A stretch of DNA of 52,209 nt, from assembly GCF_001653715.1 (NCBI RefSeq), contig NZ_LWHQ01000046.1, forward strand, positions 1-52,209. The letters run 5' to 3'. The translations under genes and the position numbers were made by a program. The DNA is from Methylobacterium platani (GTDB taxonomy: Bacteria; Pseudomonadota; Alphaproteobacteria; Rhizobiales; Beijerinckiaceae). Below the pieces are notes generated by a model. That model saw nothing but the letters and a program-made list of their open reading frames with translations, did not search any database and was not told the DNA's origin. Of this stretch, positions 43,562 through 52,209 are shown in pieces (position 1 is the first letter of the stretch; every line of letters starts with the position of its first letter).

Positions 43562-44893
43562 CTACCGGTCGACGAGCCGGGCGGGCACGAAGGCGAGGAC
43601 GAGGATCGCGGTGCCGACGAGCCAGGCCGCCGTGCCGTAGAGGCCCGCGTCGAGGGAGTGGGTCGTGGTGGCGAGCCAGCCCATGACGGCCGGGCTGACG
43701 AAGCCGCCGAGATTGCCGGTCGAGTTGATCAGCGCGATGCCGGCCGCGGCGGCCGCGCCGCCCAGGAAGGCGGTCGGCAATGCCCAGAACATCGCGATCG
43801 TCGTGACGATCCCGGCCGCCGCGAGCGACAGGCAGGCCATGGCGGGCACGATCTCGCCCCGGAACGACCCGCACAGGAACAGGCCGGCGGCGGTGGCGAG
43901 GAGCGGGACGACCACGTGCCAGCGTCGTTCCCGCAGCCGGTCGGCGCTGCGCCCGGCGATCAGCATCGCCGTGAGGGCGACGAGGTAGGGCACGGCCGAC
44001 AGGAGCCCGATGCGCAACGGATCGCCGATCCCCGCCCCCTTGATGATCGTCGGCTGCCAGAAGCCGACCGTGTTCGACCCGATGCTGACGCCGAAATAGA
44101 CGAGGCAGAGCAGCCAGACCCGCGGGCTCGCGAAAGCCGATCCGAAGGAGCGCAGCGTCTTGGCCTGGGCGTCCGCCGCGAGGGCCCGCCGCACCGCGTC
44201 CTTCTCGGCCGGCGAGAGCCACCGCGCCTCCTCGATCCGGTCGCTGAGCGCGAGGAACACCACGACGGCGAGGATCAGGGCCGGGATACCCTCGACGATG
44301 AACAGCCACTGCCAGGATGCCAGGCCGGCGATGCCGCCGAAGCTCTGCATGATCAGGCCCGAGAGCGGCCCGCCGACGATGCCCGAGAGGGGATTGCCCG
44401 CCATGAACAGGGCGGTGATGCGCCCCCGCCGCGCCGTCGGGAACCATTGCGACAGGTACAGGAGGACGCCCGGATAGAAGCCGGCCTCCGCGACCCCGAG
44501 CAGGAAGCGCAGGACGTAGAAGCTTCGCTCCCCGGTGGCGAACGCCATCGCGATCGACAGCGCCCCCCAGGTCAGCATGATCCGGGCGATCCAGCGCCGG
44601 GCCCCGACCCGGTGCAGGATCATGTTGCTGGGCACCTCGAACAGGCAGTAGCCGATGAAGAAGATGCCGGCGCCGACGCCGTAGACCGCTTCGCTGAGCT
44701 GCAGGTCGCTCAGCATCTGCAGCTTGGCGAAGGAGACGTTGACCCGGTCGAGATAGGCTACGAAGTAGCAGACGAAGAAGATCGGCAGGATGCGCCAGGT
44801 GATGCGGCGGAACGTGGCTTCCTCGAGGGCCCGGTCCCCGGCGAGGCCCGCTGCGGCCGCCCCGTCCGCGGCGGCAGGAGATGCGTTCGCCAT
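43562..44893 (-). CDS. MFS carrier, anion:cation symporter type
   Basis: 443 residues, 12 hydrophobic segments. FVAYLDRVNVSFAKLQM, FFIGYCLFEVPSNMILHRVGARRW (broken here), LLGVAEAGFYPGVLLYLSQWFP and STGNLGGFVSPAVMG place it in the ACS family, like the earlier carrier at 26056 but not a close copy. It probably imports a sugar acid for the IlvD/Edd-type dehydratase encoded 34 bases upstream. Start ATG 44893 behind a purine-rich GGGGGGA. Confidence 0.9.
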   Translation of the reverse strand: MANASPAAADGAAAAGLAGDRALEEATFRRITWRILPIFFVCYFVAYLDRVNVSFAKLQMLSDLQLSEAVYGVGAGIFFIGYCLFEVPSNMILHRVGARRWIARIMLTWGALSIAMAFATGERSFYVLRFLLGVAEAGFYPGVLLYLSQWFPTARRGRITALFMAGNPLSGIVGGPLSGLIMQSFGGIAGLASWQWLFIVEGIPALILAVVVFLALSDRIEEARWLSPAEKDAVRRALAADAQAKTLRSFGSAFASPRVWLLCLVYFGVSIGSNTVGFWQPTIIKGAGIGDPLRIGLLSAVPYLVALTAMLIAGRSADRLRERRWHVVVPLLATAAGLFLCGSFRGEIVPAMACLSLAAAGIVTTIAMFWALPTAFLGGAAAAAGIALINSTGNLGGFVSPAVMGWLATTTHSLDAGLYGTAAWLVGTAILVLAFVPARLVDR

Positions 44894-44927
44894 CGTGGTC
44901 CCCCCTGTATCGTCGTCGCGCCGGCCG

Positions 44928-46661
44928 TCAGAGCGCCGCTTCGCCGTCCTGCGCATCGGCGGCCTCGTCGCGGACGTGGCGCAGGAAATCGAAATCGACG
45001 CCCTGGTCGGCCTGGGTCACGGACTCGAGGAACAGCTTGGCGTAGCCGCGGGCGGCCCGCGGCCGCGTCCGCGGCGCCTGCGCCACCCGCGCTGCGAGAT
45101 CGGCCTCCGGCACCAGGAGTTCGAGCCGGCGGGCGGCGACGCTCAGGCGGATGCGGTCGCCGGTCCGCACATGGGCGAGGGGACCGCCGATCGCGGCCTC
45201 CGGCGTCACGTGCAGCACGATCGTGCCTGCCGCCGTGCCGCTCATCCGGCCGTCCGAGATCCGCACCATGTCCTTGACGCCGGCCCGGGCGAGCTGCTTG
45301 GGAATCGGGATGTAGCCCGCTTCCGGCATCCCCGGCCCGCCGGTCGGGCCGATGTTCTGGAGCACCAGCACGTCGTCGGCGGCCACGTCGAGGTCGTCCG
45401 CGTCGATCCGTGCGGCCAGATCCTCGAGCCCGTCGAACACCACCGCGCGGCCTTCATGCTCCATCAGGGCCGGGCTGGCTGCCGACTGCTTGATGATCGC
45501 CCCGCCCGGCGCGAGGTTGCCGCTCAGGACCGCGATGCCGCCCTGCGGATAGAGCGGCTCGGCGAAGGGCCGCACCACGGTCTGGGGGAAGGCCGGCCCG
45601 GCCCGCTCGATCTCCTCGCCGAGGGTGCGTCCGGTGACCGTGAGCGCGTCGAGATGCAGGAGCGGCTTCAGCTCGCGCAGCAGCGTCGGCAGGCCGCCCG
45701 CCCGGTGGAAATCCTCCATGTAGTGCTGGCCGGACGGTTTGAGGTCGACCAGCACCGGCGTCTCCCGGCCCATCCGGTCGAGGGTCGCGAGGTCGATCGG
45801 GATGCCGAGGCGCCCGGCCATCGCCGTCAGGTGCACGATGCCGTTGGTCGAGCCGCCGATGGCGAGGAGCACCCGCAGGGCGTTCCGGAAGGCGTCCGGG
45901 GTGAGGATCCGGTCCGGTGTCACCCGCTCGCGGGCGAGGCCGACGGCGCAGAGGCCGCTCAGCTCGGCGGCACGAAGGCGGTCGGCGGTGACCGCCGGCG
46001 GCGTCGCCGAGCCCGGGACGGCGAGACCGAGCGCCTCCACCACGCAAGCCATGGTGGAGGCCGTCCCCATCACGCCGCAGCTGCCGACGCTCGCCACCAG
46101 GCGGTCGTTCACCGCGTCGATGCCCGGACCGTCGATCTCGGCCGCCCGGTAGCGGCCCCAGTAGCGGCGGCAATCGGTGCAGGCCCCGACGCGCTCGCCA
46201 TGGTGGGAGCCGGTGAGCATCGGGCCCGTGACGAGCTGGATCGCCGGCACGCCGGCGGAGGCCGCACCCATCACCTGGGCCGGGACCGTCTTGTCGCAGC
46301 CGCCGATCAGCACCACGGCGTCCATCGGCTGGGCGCGGATCATCTCCTCGGTGTCCATCGCCATCAGGTTGCGCAGGTACATCGAGGTCGGGTTGGCGAA
46401 GGATTCGCCGATCGAGATGGTCGGGAACGGCATCGGCAGCCCGCCGGCCATGAACACGCCGCGCTTCACCGCCTCGACCAGCTGGGGCATGTTGCCGTGG
46501 CAGGGATTGTACGCGCTGCCGGTCTCGACGATCCCGATCACCGGACGTTCCAGGGCGGCGGAGCTGTAGCCCGCACCCTTGACGAAGGCCTTGCGCAGGA
46601 AGAGCGAGAACTCGGCGTCGCCGTAATTCGCCAGGCCTTTCGCGAAACCCTGTCCGGCCAT
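44928..46661 (-). CDS. IlvD/Edd-family dehydratase, sugar-acid type
   Basis: 577 residues. Cluster cysteines are in NPCHGN, GGCDKT and GSCGVMGTASTM. The GACTDCRRYWGRYRAAEID segment is a hallmark of aldonic-acid dehydratases (arabonate, xylonate, gluconate types) rather than valine/isoleucine IlvD. It removes water from a sugar acid to give a 2-keto-3-deoxy acid. It is the first gene of the minus-strand unit with the carrier and the RraA-like aldolase, and is divergent from a LysR gene. Likely cytoplasmic Fe-S enzyme. Confidence 0.9.
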   Translation of the reverse strand: MAGQGFAKGLANYGDAEFSLFLRKAFVKGAGYSSAALERPVIGIVETGSAYNPCHGNMPQLVEAVKRGVFMAGGLPMPFPTISIGESFANPTSMYLRNLMAMDTEEMIRAQPMDAVVLIGGCDKTVPAQVMGAASAGVPAIQLVTGPMLTGSHHGERVGACTDCRRYWGRYRAAEIDGPGIDAVNDRLVASVGSCGVMGTASTMACVVEALGLAVPGSATPPAVTADRLRAAELSGLCAVGLARERVTPDRILTPDAFRNALRVLLAIGGSTNGIVHLTAMAGRLGIPIDLATLDRMGRETPVLVDLKPSGQHYMEDFHRAGGLPTLLRELKPLLHLDALTVTGRTLGEEIERAGPAFPQTVVRPFAEPLYPQGGIAVLSGNLAPGGAIIKQSAASPALMEHEGRAVVFDGLEDLAARIDADDLDVAADDVLVLQNIGPTGGPGMPEAGYIPIPKQLARAGVKDMVRISDGRMSGTAAGTIVLHVTPEAAIGGPLAHVRTGDRIRLSVAARRLELLVPEADLAARVAQAPRTRPRAARGYAKLFLESVTQADQGVDFDFLRHVRDEAADAQDGEAAL

Positions 46662-46715
46662 GGCCGTCTCCCCCCTCGTATTGTCCCGGGGCGTGGAGTA
46701 AGCGGATCGCCGTCG

Positions 46716-46761
46716 TCAGGAAACGCACGCCGTTCTGGCTTCAAAGATCAGGTTTCCTGAT
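46716..46761. promoter_or_regulatory. LysR operator candidate, overlapping the regulator's own start codon
   Basis: A perfect 9-base inverted repeat TCAGGAAAC (46716-46724) and GTTTCCTGA (46752-46760) spans the divergent gap. The right arm is also part of the tight palindrome ATCAGG-TTT-CCTGAT (46747-46761), which has the T-N11-A form of LysR boxes and includes the ATG of the LysR gene at 46760. Autoregulation and control of the dehydratase operon would use these sites. Confidence 0.55.
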
Positions 46762-47683
46762 GTCCCGAGATGCGGCGGCGGAGGCCAGGGTGGACACGGC
46801 GTTTCTGGACAGTCTCGTGGGCGTCATCGAGGGCGGATCGATCGCCGCGGCGGCGCGGCGGCAGGGCATCAGCCCCGCGGCCGTCGCCCTGCGGCTGCAG
46901 GCCCTGGAGAGCGAGTTCGGCAGGCCGCTCGTGACGCGCTCCGGCCGCACGGTGGTCGCCACCGAGGCGGGCGCCCGGATCCTCGCGCAGGCCCGGGCGC
47001 TGCTGCGGGCCGTCGATGACCTCAAGGGCCTGGCGACCGGGGAGGGAATGATCGGGCAGTTGCGCCTGGGCGTGATCGCCTCGGCCGCCTCGGGCCTGCT
47101 GACGCCGGTCCTGCGGCGCTTCGAGGCGGCCCATCCGGGCAGCCGGCTCCTGATCCAGCGCGGCGTGTCGAGCGCGCTCTTCCACGCCGTCGTCCACGAT
47201 GCGCTCGATGCCGCGCTCATCGTCGAACCGGATTTCCAGATTCCCAAGACCTGCGCCTGGACCCGGCTCGACGTCGAGCCCCTGGTCCTCCTGACGCCCC
47301 GGGCCTTGGGCGGCGGCGATCCGCACGCCATTCTCGCGCGCGAGCCGCTCATCCGCTACGGCCGCAGCCACTGGGGCGGCGGCCTCGCGGATGCCTACCT
47401 GCAGCGCGCCGGCATCGTGCCGTGCGAGCGCTACGAGCTCGATGCCCTCGACAGCATCGCGACCCTCGTCGCGCAGGGGCTCGGCGTCGCCCTCGTGCCG
47501 GACTGGGTGGGCCTGCGCCGCTTGGCGGACGAGGTCGCCAAGCATGCCCTGCCGCAGGCGCGGCTCGAACGGCGCATCGGCATCCTGTGGTCGCGCTCGA
47601 CGGTGCGCGTGCGCCACGTCCAGGCGCTGGCGGCCTGCGCCTCGGAGGTGATCGGCGACCTGCGGACCGGCGCCGGCGCCTGA
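46760..47683 (+). CDS. LysR-family transcriptional regulator
   Basis: 307 residues. N-terminal HTH: DTAFLDSLVGVIEGGSIAAA, RRQGISPAAVALRLQALES, then FGRPLVTRSGRTVVATEAG. The C-terminal two-lobed effector domain begins IGQLRLGVIASAASGLLTP. It is divergent from the dehydratase/carrier/aldolase operon, 98 bases away, and should activate it in response to a sugar acid or its breakdown product. ATG 46760 sits in the palindrome described above. Confidence 0.88.
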   Translation: MSRDAAAEARVDTAFLDSLVGVIEGGSIAAAARRQGISPAAVALRLQALESEFGRPLVTRSGRTVVATEAGARILAQARALLRAVDDLKGLATGEGMIGQLRLGVIASAASGLLTPVLRRFEAAHPGSRLLIQRGVSSALFHAVVHDALDAALIVEPDFQIPKTCAWTRLDVEPLVLLTPRALGGGDPHAILAREPLIRYGRSHWGGGLADAYLQRAGIVPCERYELDALDSIATLVAQGLGVALVPDWVGLRRLADEVAKHALPQARLERRIGILWSRSTVRVRHVQALAACASEVIGDLRTGAGA

Positions 47684-47723
47684 CGCGCCGCTGCCGGCTC
47701 GGCCGTTCCGCAGGATGCCGGGA

Positions 47724-47738
47724 CCGGCGTCACGCCGG
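47724..47738. terminator. Palindrome at a convergent gene end
   Basis: CCGGCGT-C-ACGCCGG, a perfect 7-base repeat around one base, between the LysR stop (47683) and the opposing dehydrogenase; it includes that gene's stop codon. A bidirectional terminator is plausible, but no T-run is seen. Confidence 0.35.
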
Positions 47739-48671
47739 ATCCGGCTGCTCCCGCAGATGGCTGGCGAGGGCCATCAGGCGCCGGTCGCGCCAGGCCTGCC
47801 GGGCCGCGATGTCCTGCGTGGGCAGGTCCGCCCGGCGGGCGGCCGCGACGCGCCCGACGAGGTCGCCATCCCAGCGGCGCGGCGGCATCTGGGTCTGCAG
47901 CGCCTCGTAGAGGGCGCCGTAGCGGGCGCAGAAATCCGCGATCCCGCCCGGCGCGTTGAGGTCGACGGTCTCGAACGGGCCCATGAACGACCAGCGGCGG
48001 CCGAGCCCGTGCTTCATCACCGTGTCGACCTCGTCCGGATCGACGACGCCGTCCGCCACGAGACGGAACGCCTCGGCGAGGAGCGCGCCCTGCAGCCGGT
48101 TGAGGATGAACCCGTCGGCCTCGCGCCGCATCGTCGCGACCTGCCGTCCGGCCCGGATCATCAGCCGCCGCGTCCGCTCCAGGACCGTCGGATCGGTCCA
48201 GGGCGCGGGGCAGAGTTCCACCAGGGGCAGGAGGGAGGGGGGATTGGCCGGATGGGCGACGAGGCAGCGCGCGCGGCCCGGAATCTCGGCCGTGAAGCGG
48301 CTCGGCGGCATGCCGCTGGTCGAGCTTGCCAGGACCGCCCCGGGTGGGGCGAGGGCGTCGATCTCGGCGAAGGTCTGCCGGCGCGAGGCGAGGGTCTCGG
48401 GGCCGTTCTCCTGGACGTGGTCGGCGCCGCGCACGGCATCCGCCAGGCTCGCGGCGAGGCGGATCCGCGCCCGGATGCGGGCGGGCTCCTCGCGGATCAG
48501 GCCCTGCCGCGCCAGTTCGGCGAGCTCGGCGGCGATCACCCCGGGTACGGCCTGCAGGGTGCCGGGATCGGGGTCCCAGACGGAGACCCCGTACCCGGCC
48601 TGGGCGAAGACGATCGCCCAGCCCTTGCCGATCGCCCCCGCCCCGACCACGGCGGTCTGCGTGTCATTCAT
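47730..48671 (-). CDS. 3-hydroxyacyl-CoA dehydrogenase-family enzyme (carnitine / L-gulonate dehydrogenase-like)
   Basis: 313 residues. NAD-binding VVGAGAIGKGWAIVFAQAGY at the start, the catalytic HPANPP with nearby SSTSG, and the C-terminal helical domain with NRLQGALLAEAFRLVADG. Short, single-domain members with a polar C-terminal domain are usually carnitine dehydrogenase or L-gulonate 3-dehydrogenase (lambda-crystallin type), rather than fatty-acid oxidation enzymes. It lies 53 bases 3' of an MHS-type carrier gene on the same strand, so it probably oxidises the hydroxyacid that the carrier imports. Confidence 0.85.
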   Translation of the reverse strand: MNDTQTAVVGAGAIGKGWAIVFAQAGYGVSVWDPDPGTLQAVPGVIAAELAELARQGLIREEPARIRARIRLAASLADAVRGADHVQENGPETLASRRQTFAEIDALAPPGAVLASSTSGMPPSRFTAEIPGRARCLVAHPANPPSLLPLVELCPAPWTDPTVLERTRRLMIRAGRQVATMRREADGFILNRLQGALLAEAFRLVADGVVDPDEVDTVMKHGLGRRWSFMGPFETVDLNAPGGIADFCARYGALYEALQTQMPPRRWDGDLVGRVAAARRADLPTQDIAARQAWRDRRLMALASHLREQPDPA

Positions 48672-48724
48672 CGGTTCGTCCCCGCTGCGAATCGTCCTGC
48701 GGCGCCGCCTCGGCCGGCCCACCG

Positions 48725-50050
48725 TTACTGGAGCTGCTCGTGGGCGGTCTCACGCAGGGCCAGCACGGCGAGGCCCGACAGCACCGCTCCGAACATGACG
48801 AAGAAGGCGAGCGAGATCGGCTGCCCCGTGGCGGCGATCAGCCACGACGCGATGAAGGGTGCGAAACCGCCGAACAGCATGGATTGGAGGTTGTAGGCAG
48901 TGGTCAGCCCGGTCATGCGCCGCGCCGTGGGGAACAGCTCCACCAGCGCGGAGGCCAGCGCGCCGAGGAACAGGCCGTTGATCGCCGCGAAGGCGACGTG
49001 CAGGGCGACGATGCGGCCGGCCGGGGCGCCGTCGAGCATCAGGTGGATGAGCGGATAGGCCAGGACCAGGCTGAGCCCGCAGGCCGCGAGCAGGCAGGTG
49101 CGTCGGCCGTAGACGTCCGACAGCGCCCCCGATGCCAGCGCGCTCGCGCCCATCACCGCCGTGGCGACGACCGTCGACCACAGGGCCGTGCTGGCGCTCA
49201 AGCCGAGGTAGCGCTGGCCGAAGGTCGGGAAGTAGCTCAGGAACACGTAGGTGAGCACCGATTGCAGCACCGGGAAGGCGAAAGCCAGCATCATCGCCTT
49301 CGCCATCGAGAAGGGCGGCGCGCCGGCGGGGCTGCCGGCCACGGCGGGGGCCGCCGCGGCCTGCTTGAAGGCGGGTGTCTCGTGGACGCGCTGGCGCACC
49401 AGGAACCCGATCGGCGCGATCAGGCCGCCGAGCAGGAACGGCACGCGCCAGCCCCATTCGGTCATCGCCTCCGATCCGAGCGCCGTGGTGAGCCCGGCCG
49501 TGACGCCGGCGCCGAGGAGCTGGCCGATGCAGATCGCGCAAGGATGCATGCTGCCGAAGAAGCCGCGGCGATGCGGCGGCGCCCATTCCACCAGGAAGGA
49601 CGCGGCACCGCCCCATTCGCCGCCGGCCGAAACGCCCTGCATCAGCCGTGCGACGACGAGGAGGATCGGGGCCGCCAGGCCGATCGATGCGTAGGTGGGC
49701 AAGAGGCCGATCACCCCGGTGGAGACCGCGATCATCGCGAAGGTGAGGAGCAGGGCCGGCTTGCGCCCGTACCGGTCGCCGAACAGCCCGATCAGGATCC
49801 CGCCGACCGGCCGCGCGACGAACCCGACGCCGAAGACCGCGAAGGTGGCGAGCAGGGCCGCCGTCTCGTTGGTGGAATCGAAGAAGAGCTTGCCGATGAT
49901 CCCGGCCAGATAGGCGTAGACCGTGAAATCGTACCACTCGAGCACGTTGCCGACGCCGGCCCCCACCACGGCGACCGTCCGCCCGCTCGATCTGGGAGCG
50001 GCATCCGCGGCCGGGATGCCTCCCGGCGTCTTCGCTGCTTGAACCAACAT
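48725..50050 (-). CDS. MFS carrier, metabolite:H+ symporter type
   Basis: 441 residues, 12 hydrophobic segments. NVLEWYDFTVYAYLAGIIGKL, FVARPVGGILIGLFGDRYGRKPAL (broken here) and MQGVSAGGEWGGAASFLVEW are the hallmarks of the MHS family (citrate, ketoglutarate, shikimate and proline/betaine carriers). GGGAGGAA lies 5 bases before ATG 50050. Divergent from the LysR gene with a 223-base gap (50051-50273) that shows no other gene. Possible betaine/carnitine or sugar-acid uptake given the dehydrogenase encoded downstream. Confidence 0.89.
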   Translation of the reverse strand: MLVQAAKTPGGIPAADAAPRSSGRTVAVVGAGVGNVLEWYDFTVYAYLAGIIGKLFFDSTNETAALLATFAVFGVGFVARPVGGILIGLFGDRYGRKPALLLTFAMIAVSTGVIGLLPTYASIGLAAPILLVVARLMQGVSAGGEWGGAASFLVEWAPPHRRGFFGSMHPCAICIGQLLGAGVTAGLTTALGSEAMTEWGWRVPFLLGGLIAPIGFLVRQRVHETPAFKQAAAAPAVAGSPAGAPPFSMAKAMMLAFAFPVLQSVLTYVFLSYFPTFGQRYLGLSASTALWSTVVATAVMGASALASGALSDVYGRRTCLLAACGLSLVLAYPLIHLMLDGAPAGRIVALHVAFAAINGLFLGALASALVELFPTARRMTGLTTAYNLQSMLFGGFAPFIASWLIAATGQPISLAFFVMFGAVLSGLAVLALRETAHEQLQ

Positions 50051-50273
50051 CGGATTCCTCCCGGGGCGCTCTTCGTGCGGCGCGCGCGTTCTTGTTGTGA
50101 TTGGTCGTGACGCGATCGCTTCAGGGCCGATCAGTCTCGATGCGGGGACGCCCGCCCCGGCGAGGCGGCGGGTGCGCCCGCTCTCGAGCGGACCGGAGGA
50201 GGGGACCCGTCCGTCTTGACGCGAGCATCGGCCCGTGGCCTGCTGCCGTCCAATCGAAAATCGAATGCTTCCG

Positions 50274-51224
50274 ATGCGATCTCGGAATACCCAGGCGATC
50301 CCCGCCCTCGCCGACCGCCTGCGGCTGCGGCAGCTGCGCCTGGTCACCGCCCTCGGCGAGCAGGGAACGCTGCGCCGGGCGGCCGCGGCCCTGAACGTGA
50401 CCCAGCCCACCGCGACCAAGATGCTGGCGGAATGCGAGGCGATCTTCGGCGTCGCCCTCTACGAGCGGCGGCCGCGGGGCCTGCACGCGACCCCGGCCGG
50501 TCGCGAGGTCCTCGGCCTCGCGCAGCGGGTCATGGCGGAGTGCGGCCGCAGCGCCGCCGCCCTCGCCACCCTGGAGCATGGCGGCGGCGAACTCGTGGTG
50601 GGAGCGATTCTCGGCGCGACCCCCGACTTCATCGTCCAGGCCGTCCTCGACGTGAAGACGCAATGGCCTCACCTGGTGGTCCGGCTGCGCGGCGAATCCA
50701 GCGATCAGGTCCTGGCGATGCTGGAGAACAGGACCGTGGACATCGCGGTCGGCCGGTTCAGCAAGCCGACCCAGCACAACCTCTTCCGGTACGAGCCGCT
50801 CGGGGACGAGGCGCTCTGCGTCGTCGCCCGGGCCGGGCATCCCCTGCTGCGCGCGCGGGACCTGCGCCTCGGCGACCTGACGGAGCAGCGCTGGGTGCTG
50901 CAATCGATCGAGACGCCGGCCCGCCAGATCCTCGAGGCCGAGTTCGGCAAGGCCGGCGCCGCCACGCCGGGGGACATGATCGAGGCCAACTCGATCCTCA
51001 CGATCGTCCAGCTCCTCCAGCGGTCGGATGCCGTGGCGATGCTGTCGGAGCCGATGGTGCGCGACCACGTCGCCTCCGGCCTCCTCGGCCAGCTCCCGGT
51101 CGCCATCGGGGCACGGCTGAGCGATTTCGGCCTGCTGACGCGGCGGGGCGAGACGCTCACCGGCGTCGCGGCGCAGTTCGCCGACCGCCTGCGCGAATCG
51201 GCCAGGACAGGAGTGAGACCGTGA
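50274..51224 (+). CDS. LysR-family transcriptional regulator
   Basis: 316 residues from ATG 50274; GTG 50235 and ATG 50265 are possible alternatives and no clear ribosome site favours any. HTH: LRLRQLRLVTALGEQGTLRR, AAALNVTQPTATKMLAECEA, then FGVALYERRPRGLHATPAG. The effector domain starts GGELVVGAILGATPDFIVQA, like regulators of aromatic or sugar-acid breakdown. A TCGA-AAA-TCGA palindrome (50254-50264) lies just before the start. It overlaps the downstream amidohydrolase gene by 4 bases and is divergent from the MHS carrier. Confidence 0.87.
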   Translation: MRSRNTQAIPALADRLRLRQLRLVTALGEQGTLRRAAAALNVTQPTATKMLAECEAIFGVALYERRPRGLHATPAGREVLGLAQRVMAECGRSAAALATLEHGGGELVVGAILGATPDFIVQAVLDVKTQWPHLVVRLRGESSDQVLAMLENRTVDIAVGRFSKPTQHNLFRYEPLGDEALCVVARAGHPLLRARDLRLGDLTEQRWVLQSIETPARQILEAEFGKAGAATPGDMIEANSILTIVQLLQRSDAVAMLSEPMVRDHVASGLLGQLPVAIGARLSDFGLLTRRGETLTGVAAQFADRLRESARTGVRP

Positions 51225-52108
51225 CCGGACCCGTCCTCGACCCGCCCGATTGCCCCGGCCCGGTGCCGCATCCCCGTCCGGCGCGCGTCCGGGTGCCGGA
51301 CGGCGCCTGCGACAGCCACATCCACGTCTTCGGCCCGCAGGCGCTCTTCCCGTTCGCGCAGAGCCGCGGCTACACGCCGCCGGAGGCCCCGGTCGAGGCC
51401 TATCGCCGGGTCCAGGCGGCGCTCGGTCTGGCCCGGGCCGTGATCGTCCAGCCGAGCGTCTACGGCACCGACAATGCCTGCACGTTCGAGGCGGCGCGCC
51501 AGCTCGGCGGCCCCGAGCGCTGCCGCATCGTGGCCGTCGCGCCGCCGGGGGGACCGCGGGACCCCGACGGCTGGCGCGAGGCGGGGGTGTGCGGGATCCG
51601 CATCAACGCCGTTGCGGGCGGCGGGCCACCGATCGACCAGATCGGTGCGGCGGCGGCGGCCGTCGCGGATCTCGGATGGCACGTCCAGCTCTACCTGCCG
51701 CGCGCCGCCCTGATCGAGGCGGTGCCGACCCTGCTCACCCTCCCGACCGCGGTCGTGATCGACCATCTCGGCGACCCCGACCCGGCGGACCCGACGGGCC
51801 CCGCCCTGGTCGCCCTGCAGCGCCTGCTCGACGGCGGCCGGGCCTGGGTGAAGCTCAGCGGCGGCTACATCGCGTCGGCCCTCGACGCGCCCTGGCCGGA
51901 CGTGGCGCCGACCGCGCGGGCGCTGGCCGCGACCCATCCGGACCGGCTCGTCTGGGGCACGAACTGGCCGCACCCGGTGCGATACCGCGCCATGCCGGAG
52001 GATGGCGACCTGCTCGACGCCTTGGCCGAGTGGCTGGACGACGAGGCCGCCTTCCACCGCGTGCTCGTCGAGAACCCCGCTCACCTCTACGGCTTCGCGC
52101 GGCGATAG
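51221..52108 (+). CDS. Amidohydrolase-family protein, LigI-like, with altered metal motif
   Basis: 295 residues from GTG 51221, in the LysR stop and 7 bases after AGGAG. HxH in CDSHIHVFGPQ, VVIDHLGDPDP and WVKLSGGY are typical. The last catalytic motif reads WGTNWPHP instead of WG(S/T)DWPH, so Asn replaces the metal-bound Asp. It is a distant relative of the amidohydrolase at 39972-40826 (shared NPAxLYGF end). Function would be hydrolysis of a lactone or amide if still active. After the stop, 52109-52209 shows nothing more. Confidence 0.85.
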   Translation: MTGPVLDPPDCPGPVPHPRPARVRVPDGACDSHIHVFGPQALFPFAQSRGYTPPEAPVEAYRRVQAALGLARAVIVQPSVYGTDNACTFEAARQLGGPERCRIVAVAPPGGPRDPDGWREAGVCGIRINAVAGGGPPIDQIGAAAAAVADLGWHVQLYLPRAALIEAVPTLLTLPTAVVIDHLGDPDPADPTGPALVALQRLLDGGRAWVKLSGGYIASALDAPWPDVAPTARALAATHPDRLVWGTNWPHPVRYRAMPEDGDLLDALAEWLDDEAAFHRVLVENPAHLYGFARR

Positions 52109-52209
52109 AGCCTTTTCCGACGAGGCGGATACCAGTTCGCCGCAGACGATGCGGCAGCATGAAAGATCCAGAACACGTCCCGAGTGCGGCGCCACGGTCC
52201 ACGACACGA

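Overview
The window is a GC-rich stretch (about 78% in one line I counted at 13.8 kb, about 58-67% in three lines counted between 41 and 42.3 kb). It carries tightly packed, mostly catabolic genes with very little core machinery: no rRNA, tRNA or CRISPR is visible. Codon use, the families present (KipI/KipA carboxylases, HyuA/HyuB pairs, LIV-type and TRAP importers, FCD and LysR regulators) and GC-rich extragenic palindromes suggest an alphaproteobacterium of the Hyphomicrobiales, most like Methylobacterium. That placement is inference, not a database result.

Layout. 1-4402: start of a LysR gene on the minus strand, then pxpA, a biotin carrier protein, a biotin carboxylase, pxpB and pxpC as one plus-strand operon, which reads as a split biotin-dependent lactam-opening enzyme. 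4616-10957: an AraC regulator, a HyuA/HyuB pair of acetone/acetophenone-carboxylase flavour, an FCD-type GntR regulator and a 66-residue zinc-ribbon protein. 11406-22237: a complete LIV-type ABC importer, a class IV transaminase resembling (R)-amine transaminases, a second HyuA/HyuB pair and a class III transaminase, with overlapping or nearly touching genes up to the second HyuB. 22152-23007: a scar with a headless GntR regulator beside the N-terminal end of a nucleotidyltransferase-like gene. 23004-28274: GntR regulator divergent from a flavin D-2-hydroxyacid dehydrogenase, an SDR, an MFS carrier and a PEP-mutase/isocitrate-lyase-family lyase. 28469-33145 (minus): two tandem amidases (one with a GatC/AtzG-like tail) and an orphan family 5 binding protein. 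33441-37329: TRAP binding protein, fused DctQM permease and a D-2-hydroxyacid dehydrogenase-like protein. 37525-42250 (minus): Old Yellow Enzyme, CoA transferase, amidohydrolase and an orphan LIV-type binding protein, the last with visibly lower GC. 42722-46661 (minus): RraA-like aldolase, MFS carrier and a sugar-acid-type dehydratase under a divergent LysR gene. 47730-52108: 3-hydroxyacyl-CoA-dehydrogenase-like enzyme and MHS-type carrier (minus), then LysR plus amidohydrolase (plus).

Together the window looks like a patchwork of independent uptake-and-degrade modules, most with their own regulator and transporter. Several act on C-N bonds of cyclic amides, imides, amides and amines. The two most interesting modules are the biotin-type Pxp operon and the importer / two-transaminase / HyuAB cluster. 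Their substrates cannot be read from the sequence.
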